In this document: piece by piece, positions 36,002-45,041 of the stretch | How positions within the stretch are numbered: the first letter of the stretch is position 1 | How the letters are laid out: every line of letters starts with the position of its first letter | NCBI GenBank assembly: GCA_051252005.1 | Contig: JBPOEZ010000003.1 | Coordinates: 62,001-126,000 of the forward strand | Length of the DNA: 64,000 nt | Source of the DNA: JACOMS01 sp051252005 | GTDB taxonomy: Bacteria > Pseudomonadota > Alphaproteobacteria > Caulobacterales > Maricaulaceae | Reading direction: 5' to 3' | The notes under the pieces: generated by a model | Seen by the model: only the letters and a program-made list of their open reading frames with translations | What the model was told of the DNA's origin: nothing | Databases searched by the model: none | Translations under genes and position numbers: made by a program

Positions 36002-38161
36002 CTAGTACTCTATTTTGTATCGGATATTGGCCGTTGCGCCAGGAGCCTTTGAGTACCGGCTATCTTGCTGCGCGGATTCCGAAACATGAGTATAGTGATC
36101 GGAGTTGAGCAGGTTATTAACACCAACAATCAACGTTCCTGGACCAATGTCGCCGTGAGCGCTTATATCCACGTTAAGCCATGGATTAATTTCACCCTCC
36201 CAGAAAGCTGTACTTCCCGGAAACTTATCACGAGCACCGGAGTGTAGAGCCTGCAAGCGCACTTTCCAATTATTGCTAAAGTCATACTCACCATAAGCCG
36301 TGATAATACGCGGCGGAATTCGGCGATTTTGAAGCGGTTTCACGAAGACACCCTGATCGTCCAACTGCCGCCCCTCTAGCCAAGAAAATGAACCGCCCAC
36401 ACGAGACCGATCAGAAACTTCCACATCAGCAGTCGCCTCAAAACCATAAACTTCATCGGCTGAACGCTTCGTAATGGCTACATTTGGATTTAAGGGGTCA
36501 ATTGTGAAAGAAAGACCATTTGACGACTCCGTCTTAAATACAGAGAAACTAGCCTGCACGCCCTCCCAGTTTCCGCGCACACCCGCTTCATAGCTATCAA
36601 TAACGTTCGGATCAGGCTGCAGAACTGTCACGCTCACATGTTCAGGCGCTCCCCGTAGTTCTCGGCCTACACCCGTGATCTCAAAGCCCTGAGAGAAACC
36701 GGCAAACAAGTTTATAGACTCGCTCACATCATAAGTCACACCAAGGTTAAGCGGCGTCGCGTCATACTTCAAATCACCACCAGTGACCCTCGACAATTCC
36801 GGCCCGCCAGGAGAACCAATGGAAGACGCTGCGTAAGAAAGAAGTGACGTAAAGTCCTCTAATGACAAAGTTGACCACTCATGCCTAATCCCTGCAGTGA
36901 CCGTCATTTGCGGCAGAACGTTTACCCGCAGCTGTGCAAACAATGCCTTGCTATCCAGCTCTTGAGGCGGAGCAAACACACGTCCGTCAACCAAGTCAGC
37001 ACGCGTAGTATCATTCAGATAGTCAAAACCCCAAAGCAGCTCAGAATCATTCGCGATAAAATCAAGCGGTGTATTTAAATCAATACGAGCCCCATATTTT
37101 GTAGAACTTGTGTTTGACTGCCCATCTGGCTTTGGCGTTCTAACAAAACGCCCAAATTCCATACCGAAAATACTCTTTGATTTTTGATAGTACACGCTTG
37201 TACGCAATCCAGTTCCCATTATGTCGGGATTCGAATAACTTAAACTTGCCAATGAATTCTCATGGAACTGATTTGCCTCTTCAGTGTCACCTGGCCCCTT
37301 AGGCACCGCCGTCGCTTTAATTCCAGCTGAAACATCGCCATTCTGTAACGTGAAGTCTGTATCTTGCTCTTGGTGGTAATGGTTTAAATTGATCTCAAAT
37401 CGACCATCGCCTGCATCTAAGCCCAAACGACCAAAAGTGCTATAAATTTCGGAATCAGCTAACCCACTAAATCCATTTGGAATGGGCGCAATTCTGTCCC
37501 CATCCGCATCATAAAAACCACCCGTTTGCTCATACGAACCGACAAGGCGGTAATCGACATTTCCGCCCCCGCCAGCAAACGTCTGACGAACAGAAGGGCG
37601 CAATCCATCTCCAATACTTGTCAATGAAAGCTGCGAACCGATTTCAGTAGACATCCGCAGAGGCCCCTTATCACCAGCACGCGTGATGTAGTTAATAAAA
37701 CCGGCACCCGCACTATTCCCAAACAGCGCAGAGGAACCGCGCACGACTTCAATACGCTCGATCACAGAAGGATCAATCATCCGCAATTCACGGCCAACAT
37801 CATTGAGTGTAGGCGTAATAGGGATGCCATCCACAAAAACAACTGGCTTACGTCCACGTAAGGACGTCTGAATATTTGACGGGGAAGACGATGAGGTCCC
37901 CATTCCCGGAACAAGTTGACCTAAAACAGCGCCTATATCGGACGTTACAGCAAGCTGGTCTTGCAAGGCTTCATAATCAACCACAGAAACAGAGCCAGGC
38001 ATCGTTGTTAATGTAGTCGGCAACCGAGACCCATTCACAATGATCTCATCGCGCGTTTGCTCACCTACAGCCGCGCCGCCGTCTTGCGCCAGAGCTGGAC
38101 TACCAATTAATGCAACCAATGCCACCCCGCCAAGCAAGCTACTCATATAAAATCTGTTCAC
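36002..38161 (-). CDS. TonB-dependent receptor (siderophore-receptor-like)
   Basis: I prefer the GTG at 38161, which has GGGAG six bases upstream, over an ATG at 38200 without ribosome site. This gives a signal peptide ending GSPALAQ. The TonB box region is DEIIVNGSRLPTT. The plug has LRGRKPVVFVDGIPITPTLND in part and IERIEVVRGSSALFGNSAGAGFINY in part. The roughly 720-residue protein ends with the barrel strand NIRYKIEY. Together with the PepSY membrane protein and binding protein in its operon, it suggests uptake of an iron-chelate-like compound. An operator copy lies at 38213. Confidence 0.92.
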   Translation of the reverse strand: MNRFYMSSLLGGVALVALIGSPALAQDGGAAVGEQTRDEIIVNGSRLPTTLTTMPGSVSVVDYEALQDQLAVTSDIGAVLGQLVPGMGTSSSSPSNIQTSLRGRKPVVFVDGIPITPTLNDVGRELRMIDPSVIERIEVVRGSSALFGNSAGAGFINYITRAGDKGPLRMSTEIGSQLSLTSIGDGLRPSVRQTFAGGGGNVDYRLVGSYEQTGGFYDADGDRIAPIPNGFSGLADSEIYSTFGRLGLDAGDGRFEINLNHYHQEQDTDFTLQNGDVSAGIKATAVPKGPGDTEEANQFHENSLASLSYSNPDIMGTGLRTSVYYQKSKSIFGMEFGRFVRTPKPDGQSNTSSTKYGARIDLNTPLDFIANDSELLWGFDYLNDTTRADLVDGRVFAPPQELDSKALFAQLRVNVLPQMTVTAGIRHEWSTLSLEDFTSLLSYAASSIGSPGGPELSRVTGGDLKYDATPLNLGVTYDVSESINLFAGFSQGFEITGVGRELRGAPEHVSVTVLQPDPNVIDSYEAGVRGNWEGVQASFSVFKTESSNGLSFTIDPLNPNVAITKRSADEVYGFEATADVEVSDRSRVGGSFSWLEGRQLDDQGVFVKPLQNRRIPPRIITAYGEYDFSNNWKVRLQALHSGARDKFPGSTAFWEGEINPWLNVDISAHGDIGPGTLIVGVNNLLNSDHYTHVSESAQQDSRYSKAPGATANIRYKIEY

Positions 38162-38212
38162 GTCAATCTCCCTGTGAATATTAGTTTTATCTTTATTCAT
38201 TTACGGCACTAA

Positions 38213-38227
38213 AATAGTAGCCAATTT
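38213..38227. promoter_or_regulatory. TAGTAGCCAAT operator copy b (TonB-receptor operon)
   Basis: AATAGTAGCCAATTT, 52 bases upstream of the preferred GTG start, nearly the same spacing as copy a. Confidence 0.65.
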
Positions 38228-38264
38228 AAATCAAGTAAAAAGTATATTTTTTTGAGCATTCCCA

Positions 38265-38290
38265 GAATTCATAAGAATTCATAAGAATTC
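38265..38290. repeat. three GAATTC palindromes at 10-base spacing
   Basis: GAATTC at 38265, 38275 and 38285 separated by ATAA each time, in the AT-rich 313-base divergent promoter region 38162-38474. The period equals one helical turn. Confidence 0.6.
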
Positions 38291-38388
38291 GGACATACTT
38301 AGAGGGATTTTCAGGACTATTTCACTAATTTCCTTCTAAAAAGCTATGAAATTCACGAATTTGCACATTTATTGTTGTATTTTATCAT

Positions 38389-38403
38389 TTATTGGCTACT
38401 ATT
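38389..38403. promoter_or_regulatory. TAGTAGCCAAT operator copy c (esterase gene)
   Basis: The inverted copy ATTGGCTACTA occupies 38391-38401, 73 bases upstream of the hydrolase ATG at 38475. Confidence 0.62.
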
Positions 38404-38474
38404 TAAGTCAACAATATATTCCCTCATGTAACAAGCAATAACAGATTATTGCAATAAATGGTGAAAGTGCATTA

Positions 38475-39302
38475 ATGACTATACCTTTTAAAGAATACGA
38501 ACTGACGGGTTATGATCTAGGCAAGTCAGCTGTATTCGCCAGCCAAACAGACCAACGCTTTTCGTACTGCGTTTACGTCCCGTCCACTTACAAGGCAAAC
38601 AAAAGCAACCCCCATAAACTCCTCACACTCATTCATGGGTCAGACCGCGAAAATCAATCGCTCAGAGAGCACTTTATAGATTTCGCAGAAGATAATCACT
38701 GCATCATTCTCGCACCGCTATTCCCTTGCGGAATCACGGACCCATCTGACACCGATAACTACAAATACATTCAGTACAAAGACATTAGGTTTGATCAAAT
38801 TCTTTTGGCTATGGTAGAGGAAATTTCCGCGAAATATCGAATAACATGGCCAACAATGGATCTATTTGGCTTCTCAGGCGGCGCCCATTTCGTCCACCGC
38901 TTCCTCCTACTTCACCCTGAGAAGGTAGCGAACGTTTCAATTGCCTCACCGGGGTCGGTAACTCTGATCGATAGCGATAAAGACTGGTGGGTCGGAACAG
39001 GAGACATGGAAGCTAGGTTTGGAAAAAAAACAAACCTTCCATGCTTGCGTGACACAAATATCCACTTAACTGTTGGCGAAAATGACACAAACACAGACGT
39101 TATAACCCATACACCGGGGAGCCAACATTGGATGAAAGATGCCAATAGTGCCGGCGTAACCCGAGTACATCGCATCAAAACTCTGTATGAAAACTTCAAG
39201 TCAAACGGCCTGAACGTGTCTCTAACGATCGTGCCAAGCAAAAGTCACGACGCTACTGCCATGTGCAACAGCGCGATAGATTTCTTCTCATCCCTCAAGT
39301 AA
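38475..39302 (+). CDS. alpha/beta hydrolase (esterase/depolymerase-like)
   Basis: 275 residues with an intact hydrolase triad: Ser in MDLFGFSGGAHFVHRFLL, Asp in LTVGENDTNTD and His in VPSKSHDATA; the oxyanion strand is LLTLIHGSDRENQ. It resembles esterase/PHB-depolymerase-like proteins acting on ester-linked small molecules. No signal peptide. It is convergent with the proline-iminopeptidase-like gene, 20 bases apart, and has its own operator copy upstream, so it is a single-gene unit of the regulon. Confidence 0.82.
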   Translation: MTIPFKEYELTGYDLGKSAVFASQTDQRFSYCVYVPSTYKANKSNPHKLLTLIHGSDRENQSLREHFIDFAEDNHCIILAPLFPCGITDPSDTDNYKYIQYKDIRFDQILLAMVEEISAKYRITWPTMDLFGFSGGAHFVHRFLLLHPEKVANVSIASPGSVTLIDSDKDWWVGTGDMEARFGKKTNLPCLRDTNIHLTVGENDTNTDVITHTPGSQHWMKDANSAGVTRVHRIKTLYENFKSNGLNVSLTIVPSKSHDATAMCNSAIDFFSSLK

Positions 39303-39309
39303 TTGAGGG
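39292..39309. terminator. weak hairpin between convergent genes
   Basis: CCCTCAA-GTAA-TTGAGGG overlaps the esterase stop codon. It has no T-run, so its role as a terminator is uncertain. Confidence 0.35.
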
Positions 39310-39321
39310 TTACAGTCCCAG

Positions 39322-40206
39322 TTACCCAGAATGCTTTGCCAAAAACTTACTAAGCACTTCAAAGTAAGCGGCGGGTTCTTCAAAAAACGGCATATGGGAA
39401 GAGTTCTCGAACACCATAATTTCTGAATCTGAAAGGGCTTGATGCATCAAGTTTGAACAGGCTGGAGTCAACTCGTCATACTGGCCGACTAAAACCAATG
39501 CTGGCACCTTTATTTTATGCATGTCCGGCACTCGGTTCCAGTCTTTCATGTTTCCCGTATAGGTAAACTCATTTGGGCCCTGCATGGTCTCATAGGGACC
39601 CATATTCCAATCTGACAAAGACCGATTTAATGCGGCTGGCCATTCCTGCAACCGACAAACATGCCTATAATTAAGCAACGTAATCGCAGCTTCGTACTCT
39701 GGATGCTGCAAAGTCCCCATTGCCTCATGACGATGCATCATCCTGACAGTCTCAGGCCCTAGCGCGTTTCTCAGACGGCTCAGCTCCCCAACCAAATGCG
39801 GAATATTTGCGGCCCCATCAGCAAGAATGAGAGATTTTAGATTCTGCGGGTATGTCAGAGCATACTCAACACCTAACCAAGTCCCCCAAGACTGCCCGAG
39901 AAAATGTATTTTCTCCAACCCAAGCGCAACACGAATTTGCTCAGCCTCTTCGACATATCGGCCCAATGTCCACAAACTCTTGTCTTTAGGTCGGTCAGAC
40001 GCCCCGCATCCCAGTTGATCCCATGCAATCACACGGTAACCGTCCTTCGATAAAACAGAATGGCTATCCCGAATATAATCGCAAGGCAGCCCAGGACCGC
40101 CGTTGGCGCAAAGCAGAACATCATCCCCGCTACCGAAACTATAGGTCACGACTTCGTAACCTTCCTTCAGGTGAACTTTTTCTACTTTATCCGGCTGAAT
40201 ATCCAT
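39322..40206 (-). CDS. proline-iminopeptidase-like alpha/beta hydrolase (S33)
   Basis: Start at the ATG at 40206 with a GGGGG site seven bases upstream; longer starts lack one. About 294 residues: ANGGPGLPCDYI oxyanion loop, nucleophile elbow FLGQSWGTWLGVEYAL, Asp in LVGQYDELTP and His in NSSHMPFFEEP. These are the marks of prolyl aminopeptidase/tricorn-interacting-factor-like S33 enzymes, which release N-terminal residues or hydrolyse amides. It is divergent from the GntR gene, sharing the promoter region with operator copy d. Confidence 0.88.
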   Translation of the reverse strand: MDIQPDKVEKVHLKEGYEVVTYSFGSGDDVLLCANGGPGLPCDYIRDSHSVLSKDGYRVIAWDQLGCGASDRPKDKSLWTLGRYVEEAEQIRVALGLEKIHFLGQSWGTWLGVEYALTYPQNLKSLILADGAANIPHLVGELSRLRNALGPETVRMMHRHEAMGTLQHPEYEAAITLLNYRHVCRLQEWPAALNRSLSDWNMGPYETMQGPNEFTYTGNMKDWNRVPDMHKIKVPALVLVGQYDELTPACSNLMHQALSDSEIMVFENSSHMPFFEEPAAYFEVLSKFLAKHSG

Positions 40207-40313
40207 AATATTACCCCCTAAAATTGAATTTAGATTTCGAACTAAAAGAAGAGGTAAAATCACTGGAACATACATACCTTAAGTGATATAAAAGCCCTCT
40301 CATTTAATTACCA

Positions 40314-40328
40314 TAATTGGCGACTATA
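40314..40328. promoter_or_regulatory. TAGTAGCCAAT operator copy d (GntR gene/S33 hydrolase)
   Basis: ATTGGCGACTA at 40316-40326, with one base changed (T to G), ends eight bases before the GntR ATG. The position fits autorepression. Confidence 0.6.
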
Positions 40329-40333
40329 TCAAC

Positions 40334-40978
40334 ATGGCAAATGCAAAAGAATCTAAAAGAAATGACTTCCTCGCTAAATTGTTGCGGAGGGATATTCTTT
40401 CAGGCGAGTTCCATGCAGGTGAATGGCTTAAGCAAGCTGATATCGAGGATAAATACGACGCCAACAGATTCGAAGTTAGAATGGCTTTATCCGAACTATC
40501 CGCCAGAAAAATCATCGAACATACACCAAATCGTGGATACCGAGTTATCAAGCCAACGGATAAAGAGCGCGAAGAATTATTTGAAGTACGGACAGTATTA
40601 GAAGTTGCGGCATCAAAGCTCGCTATCCGCCACGCTACTGATAGTGATATAAATGTTTTAGAAATGCTCGTTGAAGAATTTGAAGAGGCTATCGAAACTA
40701 AGGGCAAAGACGAGTTATTAGCTATAAACGTAAAGTTCCATGAGACCTTTTATGCCTTGTCAAAGAACAATTTATTATCCCAACAGATAACAGAGCTGCG
40801 TGACCGGGGAACTCCCGGCCGGCAAGGCGGTTGGGACAAATTGATCGCGATTCGCACGAGTAGTAACGATCACAGACAAATGGTAGAAATGCTCAAGAAA
40901 AGAGATGCTGAAGGCATGGCTTCTATCGTTTATATTCACCTAAATCGATGGAGAGAATACTCCTCTCCCAGACCTTAA
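40334..40978 (+). CDS. GntR family regulator, FadR/FCD subfamily
   Basis: 214 residues: an N-terminal winged HTH (LLRRDILSGEFHAGEWLKQ through NRGYRVIKPT) and an all-helical FCD domain with His residues in NVKFHETFYAL, SSNDHRQMVEML and VYIHLNRW that usually bind a metal and the effector acid. No ribosome site precedes the ATG and an operator copy lies eight bases upstream, so the mRNA may be leaderless. It is the only GntR gene here and its neighbours carry the repeated TAGTAGCCAAT site, so I infer it regulates the 26.9-46.9 kb block. Confidence 0.9.
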   Translation: MANAKESKRNDFLAKLLRRDILSGEFHAGEWLKQADIEDKYDANRFEVRMALSELSARKIIEHTPNRGYRVIKPTDKEREELFEVRTVLEVAASKLAIRHATDSDINVLEMLVEEFEEAIETKGKDELLAINVKFHETFYALSKNNLLSQQITELRDRGTPGRQGGWDKLIAIRTSSNDHRQMVEMLKKRDAEGMASIVYIHLNRWREYSSPRP

Positions 40979-40987
40979 CTCGCAAAG

Positions 40988-42151
40988 TTACAGTTCACCC
41001 CTTAAACTGGCTTCATACAACACTTCATACTGCTTAGCCTTGATGGGAATTGGGTTGCCATAATTTGAGGGATCATTTTCGGCCCTTTGAGCAAGCAGGC
41101 CTATATCTTTCCCCCTGACTTTCAAGCACTCCGAAGTATGCGGAATTCCGAGCTCATCCCTCCACTCAAGAACCCAGTTCAAAACGCCCTCGAACCCCTC
41201 TTCAATGCCTAAAACCTGACTCAGCCGGTCAACTTTCTCTTCAATCTCTTTGCGATTATGCATCATTACATAAGGCAAAAACACAGCATTTGCGAGGCCG
41301 TGATGAACATCATACAAAGCGCCTACAGGATGACTCATCGCATGAACGCCCCCCAGACCCTTTTGGAAGGCCGTCGCGCCCATAGTAGAGGCCACAATCA
41401 TATGGCCCCGCGCGGTCAAGTCCGAACCATCTTCATAGGCGGTCTTTAGGTTCTCTTTAACAAGGCGCATTCCCTCCATCGCAATACCATCGGCCATCGG
41501 GTGATAAGAGGGCGCGCAATAGGCTTCAAAGCAGTGAACGAAAGCATCTATCCCCGTCGCTGCTGTTAATTTGGGCGGCAATCCAACAGTTAATGCCGGA
41601 TCATTGATTACCACTGAAGGCATCATAAGAGGATGAAATATAATTTTCTTTTCGTGAAGTTCTTCGTGGGTAATCACGGAAGCTCGCCCCACCTCCGAAC
41701 CCGTTCCTGCTGTTGTCGGTATAGCCACGCATTTTGCGACACCCGCCTCGTCAACACGGGTCCAATTGTCCCCCTCGTCAACAAAGTCCCAAAGGGGTCG
41801 TGCTTGCCCCGCCATTAGCGCTATTGCCTTTGCTCCATCGAGAGCGCTTCCCCCGCCGAACGCAATGACGCCGTCATGCTTGCCTTCACGGTAAGCCTGA
41901 ACGCCAGCATTAACGTTGCTTCCTGTAGGGTTTGACTGAATTCCGCTAAAGACCCGGCACACTAATCCGGCACGCTCGCAGGACTCTTTGGCGTCGTGTA
42001 CAAACTTCATTTTTGCCAAACCAATATCCGTAACTAATAATGGACGCTTGATATTGAGAGACTTTAAAACATCAGGAAGTTGCGAAACTTGCCCTGCTCC
42101 ATAGCGTATATTCGTAGGGTAGTTCCAGCTACATACATCTGTGATCAACAT
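40988..42151 (-). CDS. iron-containing (type III) alcohol dehydrogenase
   Basis: 387 residues: nucleotide-binding GVIAFGGGSALDGAKAIAL, PTTAGTGSEV, then the metal region TGIDAFVHCFEAYCAPSYHPMADGIA in part and GGVHAMSHPVGALYDVHHGLANAV in part with the His ligands. Such enzymes interconvert alcohols and aldehydes with NAD(P). It is the third gene of the operon glutamine-synthetase-like/ALDH/ADH, 22 bases after the ALDH gene. In the gamma-glutamylation model it would oxidise the alcohol of a gamma-glutamyl amino-alcohol. Maleylacetate-reductase-like function is less likely. Confidence 0.9.
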   Translation of the reverse strand: MLITDVCSWNYPTNIRYGAGQVSQLPDVLKSLNIKRPLLVTDIGLAKMKFVHDAKESCERAGLVCRVFSGIQSNPTGSNVNAGVQAYREGKHDGVIAFGGGSALDGAKAIALMAGQARPLWDFVDEGDNWTRVDEAGVAKCVAIPTTAGTGSEVGRASVITHEELHEKKIIFHPLMMPSVVINDPALTVGLPPKLTAATGIDAFVHCFEAYCAPSYHPMADGIAMEGMRLVKENLKTAYEDGSDLTARGHMIVASTMGATAFQKGLGGVHAMSHPVGALYDVHHGLANAVFLPYVMMHNRKEIEEKVDRLSQVLGIEEGFEGVLNWVLEWRDELGIPHTSECLKVRGKDIGLLAQRAENDPSNYGNPIPIKAKQYEVLYEASLRGEL

Positions 42152-42173
42152 GGTTCTTACTGCCTTTACGTAA

Positions 42174-43562
42174 TTATTTAATTCTTAAATGGAATGATTT
42201 GGCTTGGGTGAAGAGGTCAAAGCCTAGCGCAGACAAACTACGCCCCCTGCCCGAATTTTTCACGCCTGTCCAAACTAATGCAGGGTCGATGTAATCACAT
42301 CTATTCTGAAATACCGTTCCAACCTTAAGGGTTTTCCCGATGCTTTCAGCCGCATTTGCGTCCTGCGTCCAAACAGAGGCGGTTAACCCAAACTGGCTAT
42401 CGTTCATTAGATCAACAGCCTCAGCATCATCACCCACTGCCATGATACCGACAACAGGTCCGAAGCTTTCATCTCGCATAACAGACATCGTATGATCGAC
42501 ATCAACTAAGACTTGGGGCGGCATATAGGCAGGCCCCAGCATGGAAGCATCAAAATCTTCTGGCTTAATAAGCGCGCGCGCGCCTGAGGCAACCGCTGCT
42601 TCGATTTGTGCCTGTACACGATCAACCGCATGGGACCCAACAAGTGGCCCCAAAGTGACATTCTTCTCACTGGCCAATCCTAAGCGGTAGTTTTTAACAT
42701 GCTCAACATACTGTTCGACAAATTGGCCATATATGCTTTTATGAACATATATGCGCTCTACAGCACAGCAGGATTGCCCCGAATTATAAAATGCACCATC
42801 GACTAAATTCTCAGCAGCAACGGATACATCCATATCGCTGCGCACATAAGCGGCATCTTTACCGCCGAGTTCCAATCCGACAGGAATGAAGCGGCCAGCC
42901 GCAGCTGTCTCTACTCGAACTCCATTCTCCACTGATCCCGTGAATGAAACACCATCTATCTTTGTGTTTTTGACAAGCTTTAGCGTGCTTTCGTCGGATA
43001 GATGCAGGTATGAAAAAACTCCTTTTGGCAAACCCGCGTCTAAAAAAGCCTCAACTAAGACCTCTGCAACCAGCGGGGTCTGCGGGGAATGTTTTAATAT
43101 AACCGAATTCCCCGACAGGAGCGCGGGTATCAGCCCATTCACGACCGTCAAAAATGGGTAATTCCAAGGCGCTATCATAAACACTACCCCAATGGGCTCT
43201 CGCGATATATAACGTTTAAAGCTCTCATCCTCTTGAATGACAATATCGCCTAACGCGTCTTCGCACACACCCAACATATAGGACGCACGGCTAATAAAAC
43301 CGTCTATCTCCCCGCCGGCCTGCGAAATCGGCCGGCCCATTTGCCACGTAATCTGCTCCGCCAGTTCCGGCTTACGATCAGCGAGTAATCCGACAGCAAG
43401 GTCAATTACAGTGCGCCTTTCAGACAGCGAAAGCTTTGCCCAATTTCGCTGAGCACAAACAGAGGCCTCGAGGCTATCGGCTATTTCTGCGCTAGAAGCG
43501 AACTCACGCTCAACATAAACCTCACCATTCACAGGTGAAATTGTTCGAATATTATGCATCAT
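42174..43562 (-). CDS. aldehyde dehydrogenase
   Basis: 462 residues with all ALDH motifs: APWNYPF containing Asn near 134, Lys in VILKHSP, VSFTGSVENG, ELGGKDAAYV with Glu231 and GQSCCAVE with catalytic Cys near 265. It oxidises an aldehyde with NAD(P). The shorter N-terminus is like the succinate-semialdehyde/gamma-glutamyl-aminobutyraldehyde group. It lies 15 bases after the glutamine-synthetase-like gene, matching the known order of gamma-glutamylation pathways for amines. Confidence 0.93.
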   Translation of the reverse strand: MMHNIRTISPVNGEVYVEREFASSAEIADSLEASVCAQRNWAKLSLSERRTVIDLAVGLLADRKPELAEQITWQMGRPISQAGGEIDGFISRASYMLGVCEDALGDIVIQEDESFKRYISREPIGVVFMIAPWNYPFLTVVNGLIPALLSGNSVILKHSPQTPLVAEVLVEAFLDAGLPKGVFSYLHLSDESTLKLVKNTKIDGVSFTGSVENGVRVETAAAGRFIPVGLELGGKDAAYVRSDMDVSVAAENLVDGAFYNSGQSCCAVERIYVHKSIYGQFVEQYVEHVKNYRLGLASEKNVTLGPLVGSHAVDRVQAQIEAAVASGARALIKPEDFDASMLGPAYMPPQVLVDVDHTMSVMRDESFGPVVGIMAVGDDAEAVDLMNDSQFGLTASVWTQDANAAESIGKTLKVGTVFQNRCDYIDPALVWTGVKNSGRGRSLSALGFDLFTQAKSFHLRIK

Positions 43563-43577
43563 GATTCAATGTCCTAA

Positions 43578-44918
43578 CTAGATGATTTCGAAGTAACGTT
43601 CGACTTCCCAGTCGCTCACATGCTTTTGAAACTCTCGCACTTCCCACTCTCTTGTCGCCACAAAGTGATCCACGAATTCATCTCCAAACCATTCGCGGGC
43701 AACGGTTGAATCATTGAGCCTTTGAGAGGCCTCTAAAAGAGTCCCCGGCAATTTAAACATGTCGGGCATCTTTTGCTCATACGCATTCCCAGTCATTGGG
43801 GTTGTGGGTTCAATTTTGTTTTCTATCCCGTATAACCCCGATGCCAACGCCGCAGATAAAGCGAGGTAGGGATTGGAATCCGCAGAAGGCACTCGGCTCT
43901 CGACACGTTGAGATTTAGGAGAACCAGGTATCGCCCGTAAGGCCACTGTGCGGTTTTCGATTCCCCAACTTGCAGTGGTCGGCGCCCAAAAACCTGGCGT
44001 TAGCCTTGAGTAACTATTTATCGTCGGCGCCAATAATGCCAAAAATTCAGGCAGTAACTTTTGTTGTCCGCCTATAAAATGCCGCATTGTTTCACTGATT
44101 TTGTTGGGCATCTCGCGATCATGAAAAACTGAATTTCCCGATTGATCGGCTAACGACAAGTGAATGTGCCCGCCTTGCCCCGGAGCGTCATTTGAACGCT
44201 TTGCCATAAAGGTGGCAATTTTTCCCTGTTTTTGACATAGAACTTTAAAAAACGTCTTGAATAGCGCAGCTTTATCGGCGGACTCCAGAATAGTATCGAC
44301 AGTAATGGCGGCCTCTAAAACACCTGGCCCCGTCTCTTCATGCAACCCCTCAATTGGAATATTGAGTTTTTCCATATGCTCCAATACGTAAGTATAAAAA
44401 TCGGAGTGCACGCTGTTTCTTAATACTGAATACCCGCTATTTCCTTCGCCAAACGGCACCAAGTTCTTATAAGATTTTTCAATTACCGACTGTGACGTCT
44501 CATTAAACACCAAGAACTCATATTCAATTCCAGCTCTCGCCACGAATTGCATGTCTTCGCACTTACGGATCACCCGCTTCAACAGGTTCCGTGGACAGAC
44601 TGCTGCCGCGCGACCCGCAAAGTCCGCGAGGAAAAAAGGTGTATTGCCCTCAAATGATAAGGCCCGCCGGCTGTCTATATCGATATTTGCCTGTGCATCG
44701 GGATATCCAGAATGCCAACCCGTATATTCAACACCACTATATAACTGGTCGTTCACATCCCATCCAAAAATTACATCACAAAACCCAATACCGCCGCTAA
44801 CGGCCGACGAGAACTTGTCAGAAGAAATGTATTTACCCCGCATAACGCCATCAATATCGAAAACGCCAACTTTCACGTGACTGCCTGGTTCTCTCAATTT
44901 CTCCAAATTATCTTCCAT
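43578..44918 (-). CDS. glutamine-synthetase-like gamma-glutamyl ligase
   Basis: 446 residues: N-terminal half-barrel VKVGVFDIDGVMRGKYIS, metal/ATP motifs EYEFLVF, EETGPGVLEAAI and GQGGHIHLSLADQ, the substrate arginine region NRTVALRAIPGS, and ADSNPYLALSAALASG. The tail FVDHFVATREWEVREFQKHV in part is typical of PuuA/GlnA4-type ligases that gamma-glutamylate amines rather than ammonia. It lacks features of biosynthetic GlnA, such as the adenylylation loop Tyr context. First gene of the GS/ALDH/ADH operon; two operator copies lie just upstream. Confidence 0.9.
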   Translation of the reverse strand: MEDNLEKLREPGSHVKVGVFDIDGVMRGKYISSDKFSSAVSGGIGFCDVIFGWDVNDQLYSGVEYTGWHSGYPDAQANIDIDSRRALSFEGNTPFFLADFAGRAAAVCPRNLLKRVIRKCEDMQFVARAGIEYEFLVFNETSQSVIEKSYKNLVPFGEGNSGYSVLRNSVHSDFYTYVLEHMEKLNIPIEGLHEETGPGVLEAAITVDTILESADKAALFKTFFKVLCQKQGKIATFMAKRSNDAPGQGGHIHLSLADQSGNSVFHDREMPNKISETMRHFIGGQQKLLPEFLALLAPTINSYSRLTPGFWAPTTASWGIENRTVALRAIPGSPKSQRVESRVPSADSNPYLALSAALASGLYGIENKIEPTTPMTGNAYEQKMPDMFKLPGTLLEASQRLNDSTVAREWFGDEFVDHFVATREWEVREFQKHVSDWEVERYFEII

Positions 44919-44945
44919 TTTCCATATCCGTAAATTAGCGTTTCT

Positions 44946-44960
44946 ATATAATAGCCAATA
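44946..44960. promoter_or_regulatory. TAGTAGCCAAT operator copy e
   Basis: TAATAGCCAAT at 44949-44959, 30 bases before the glutamine-synthetase-like ATG, in tandem with copy f twelve bases away. Confidence 0.6.
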
Positions 44961-44972
44961 TAGTAGCCATTT
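44958..44972. promoter_or_regulatory. TAGTAGCCAAT operator copy f
   Basis: TAGTAGCCATT at 44961-44971, in the divergent promoter of the ligase operon and the aldolase/porin operon; about one helical turn from copy e. Confidence 0.6.
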
Positions 44973-45041
44973 TGTGTTGTCAAAGCAACATTCTTTTGTG
45001 TATGAGATTTCAAACCCACATTTTTTGAAAGAGGAACCGAC

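Noticed and set aside
38162..38200. ATG at 38200 as start of the second TonB receptor
   Set aside because: No ribosome site precedes it and it would put charged residues before the signal peptide; the GTG at 38161 has GGGAG at proper spacing.
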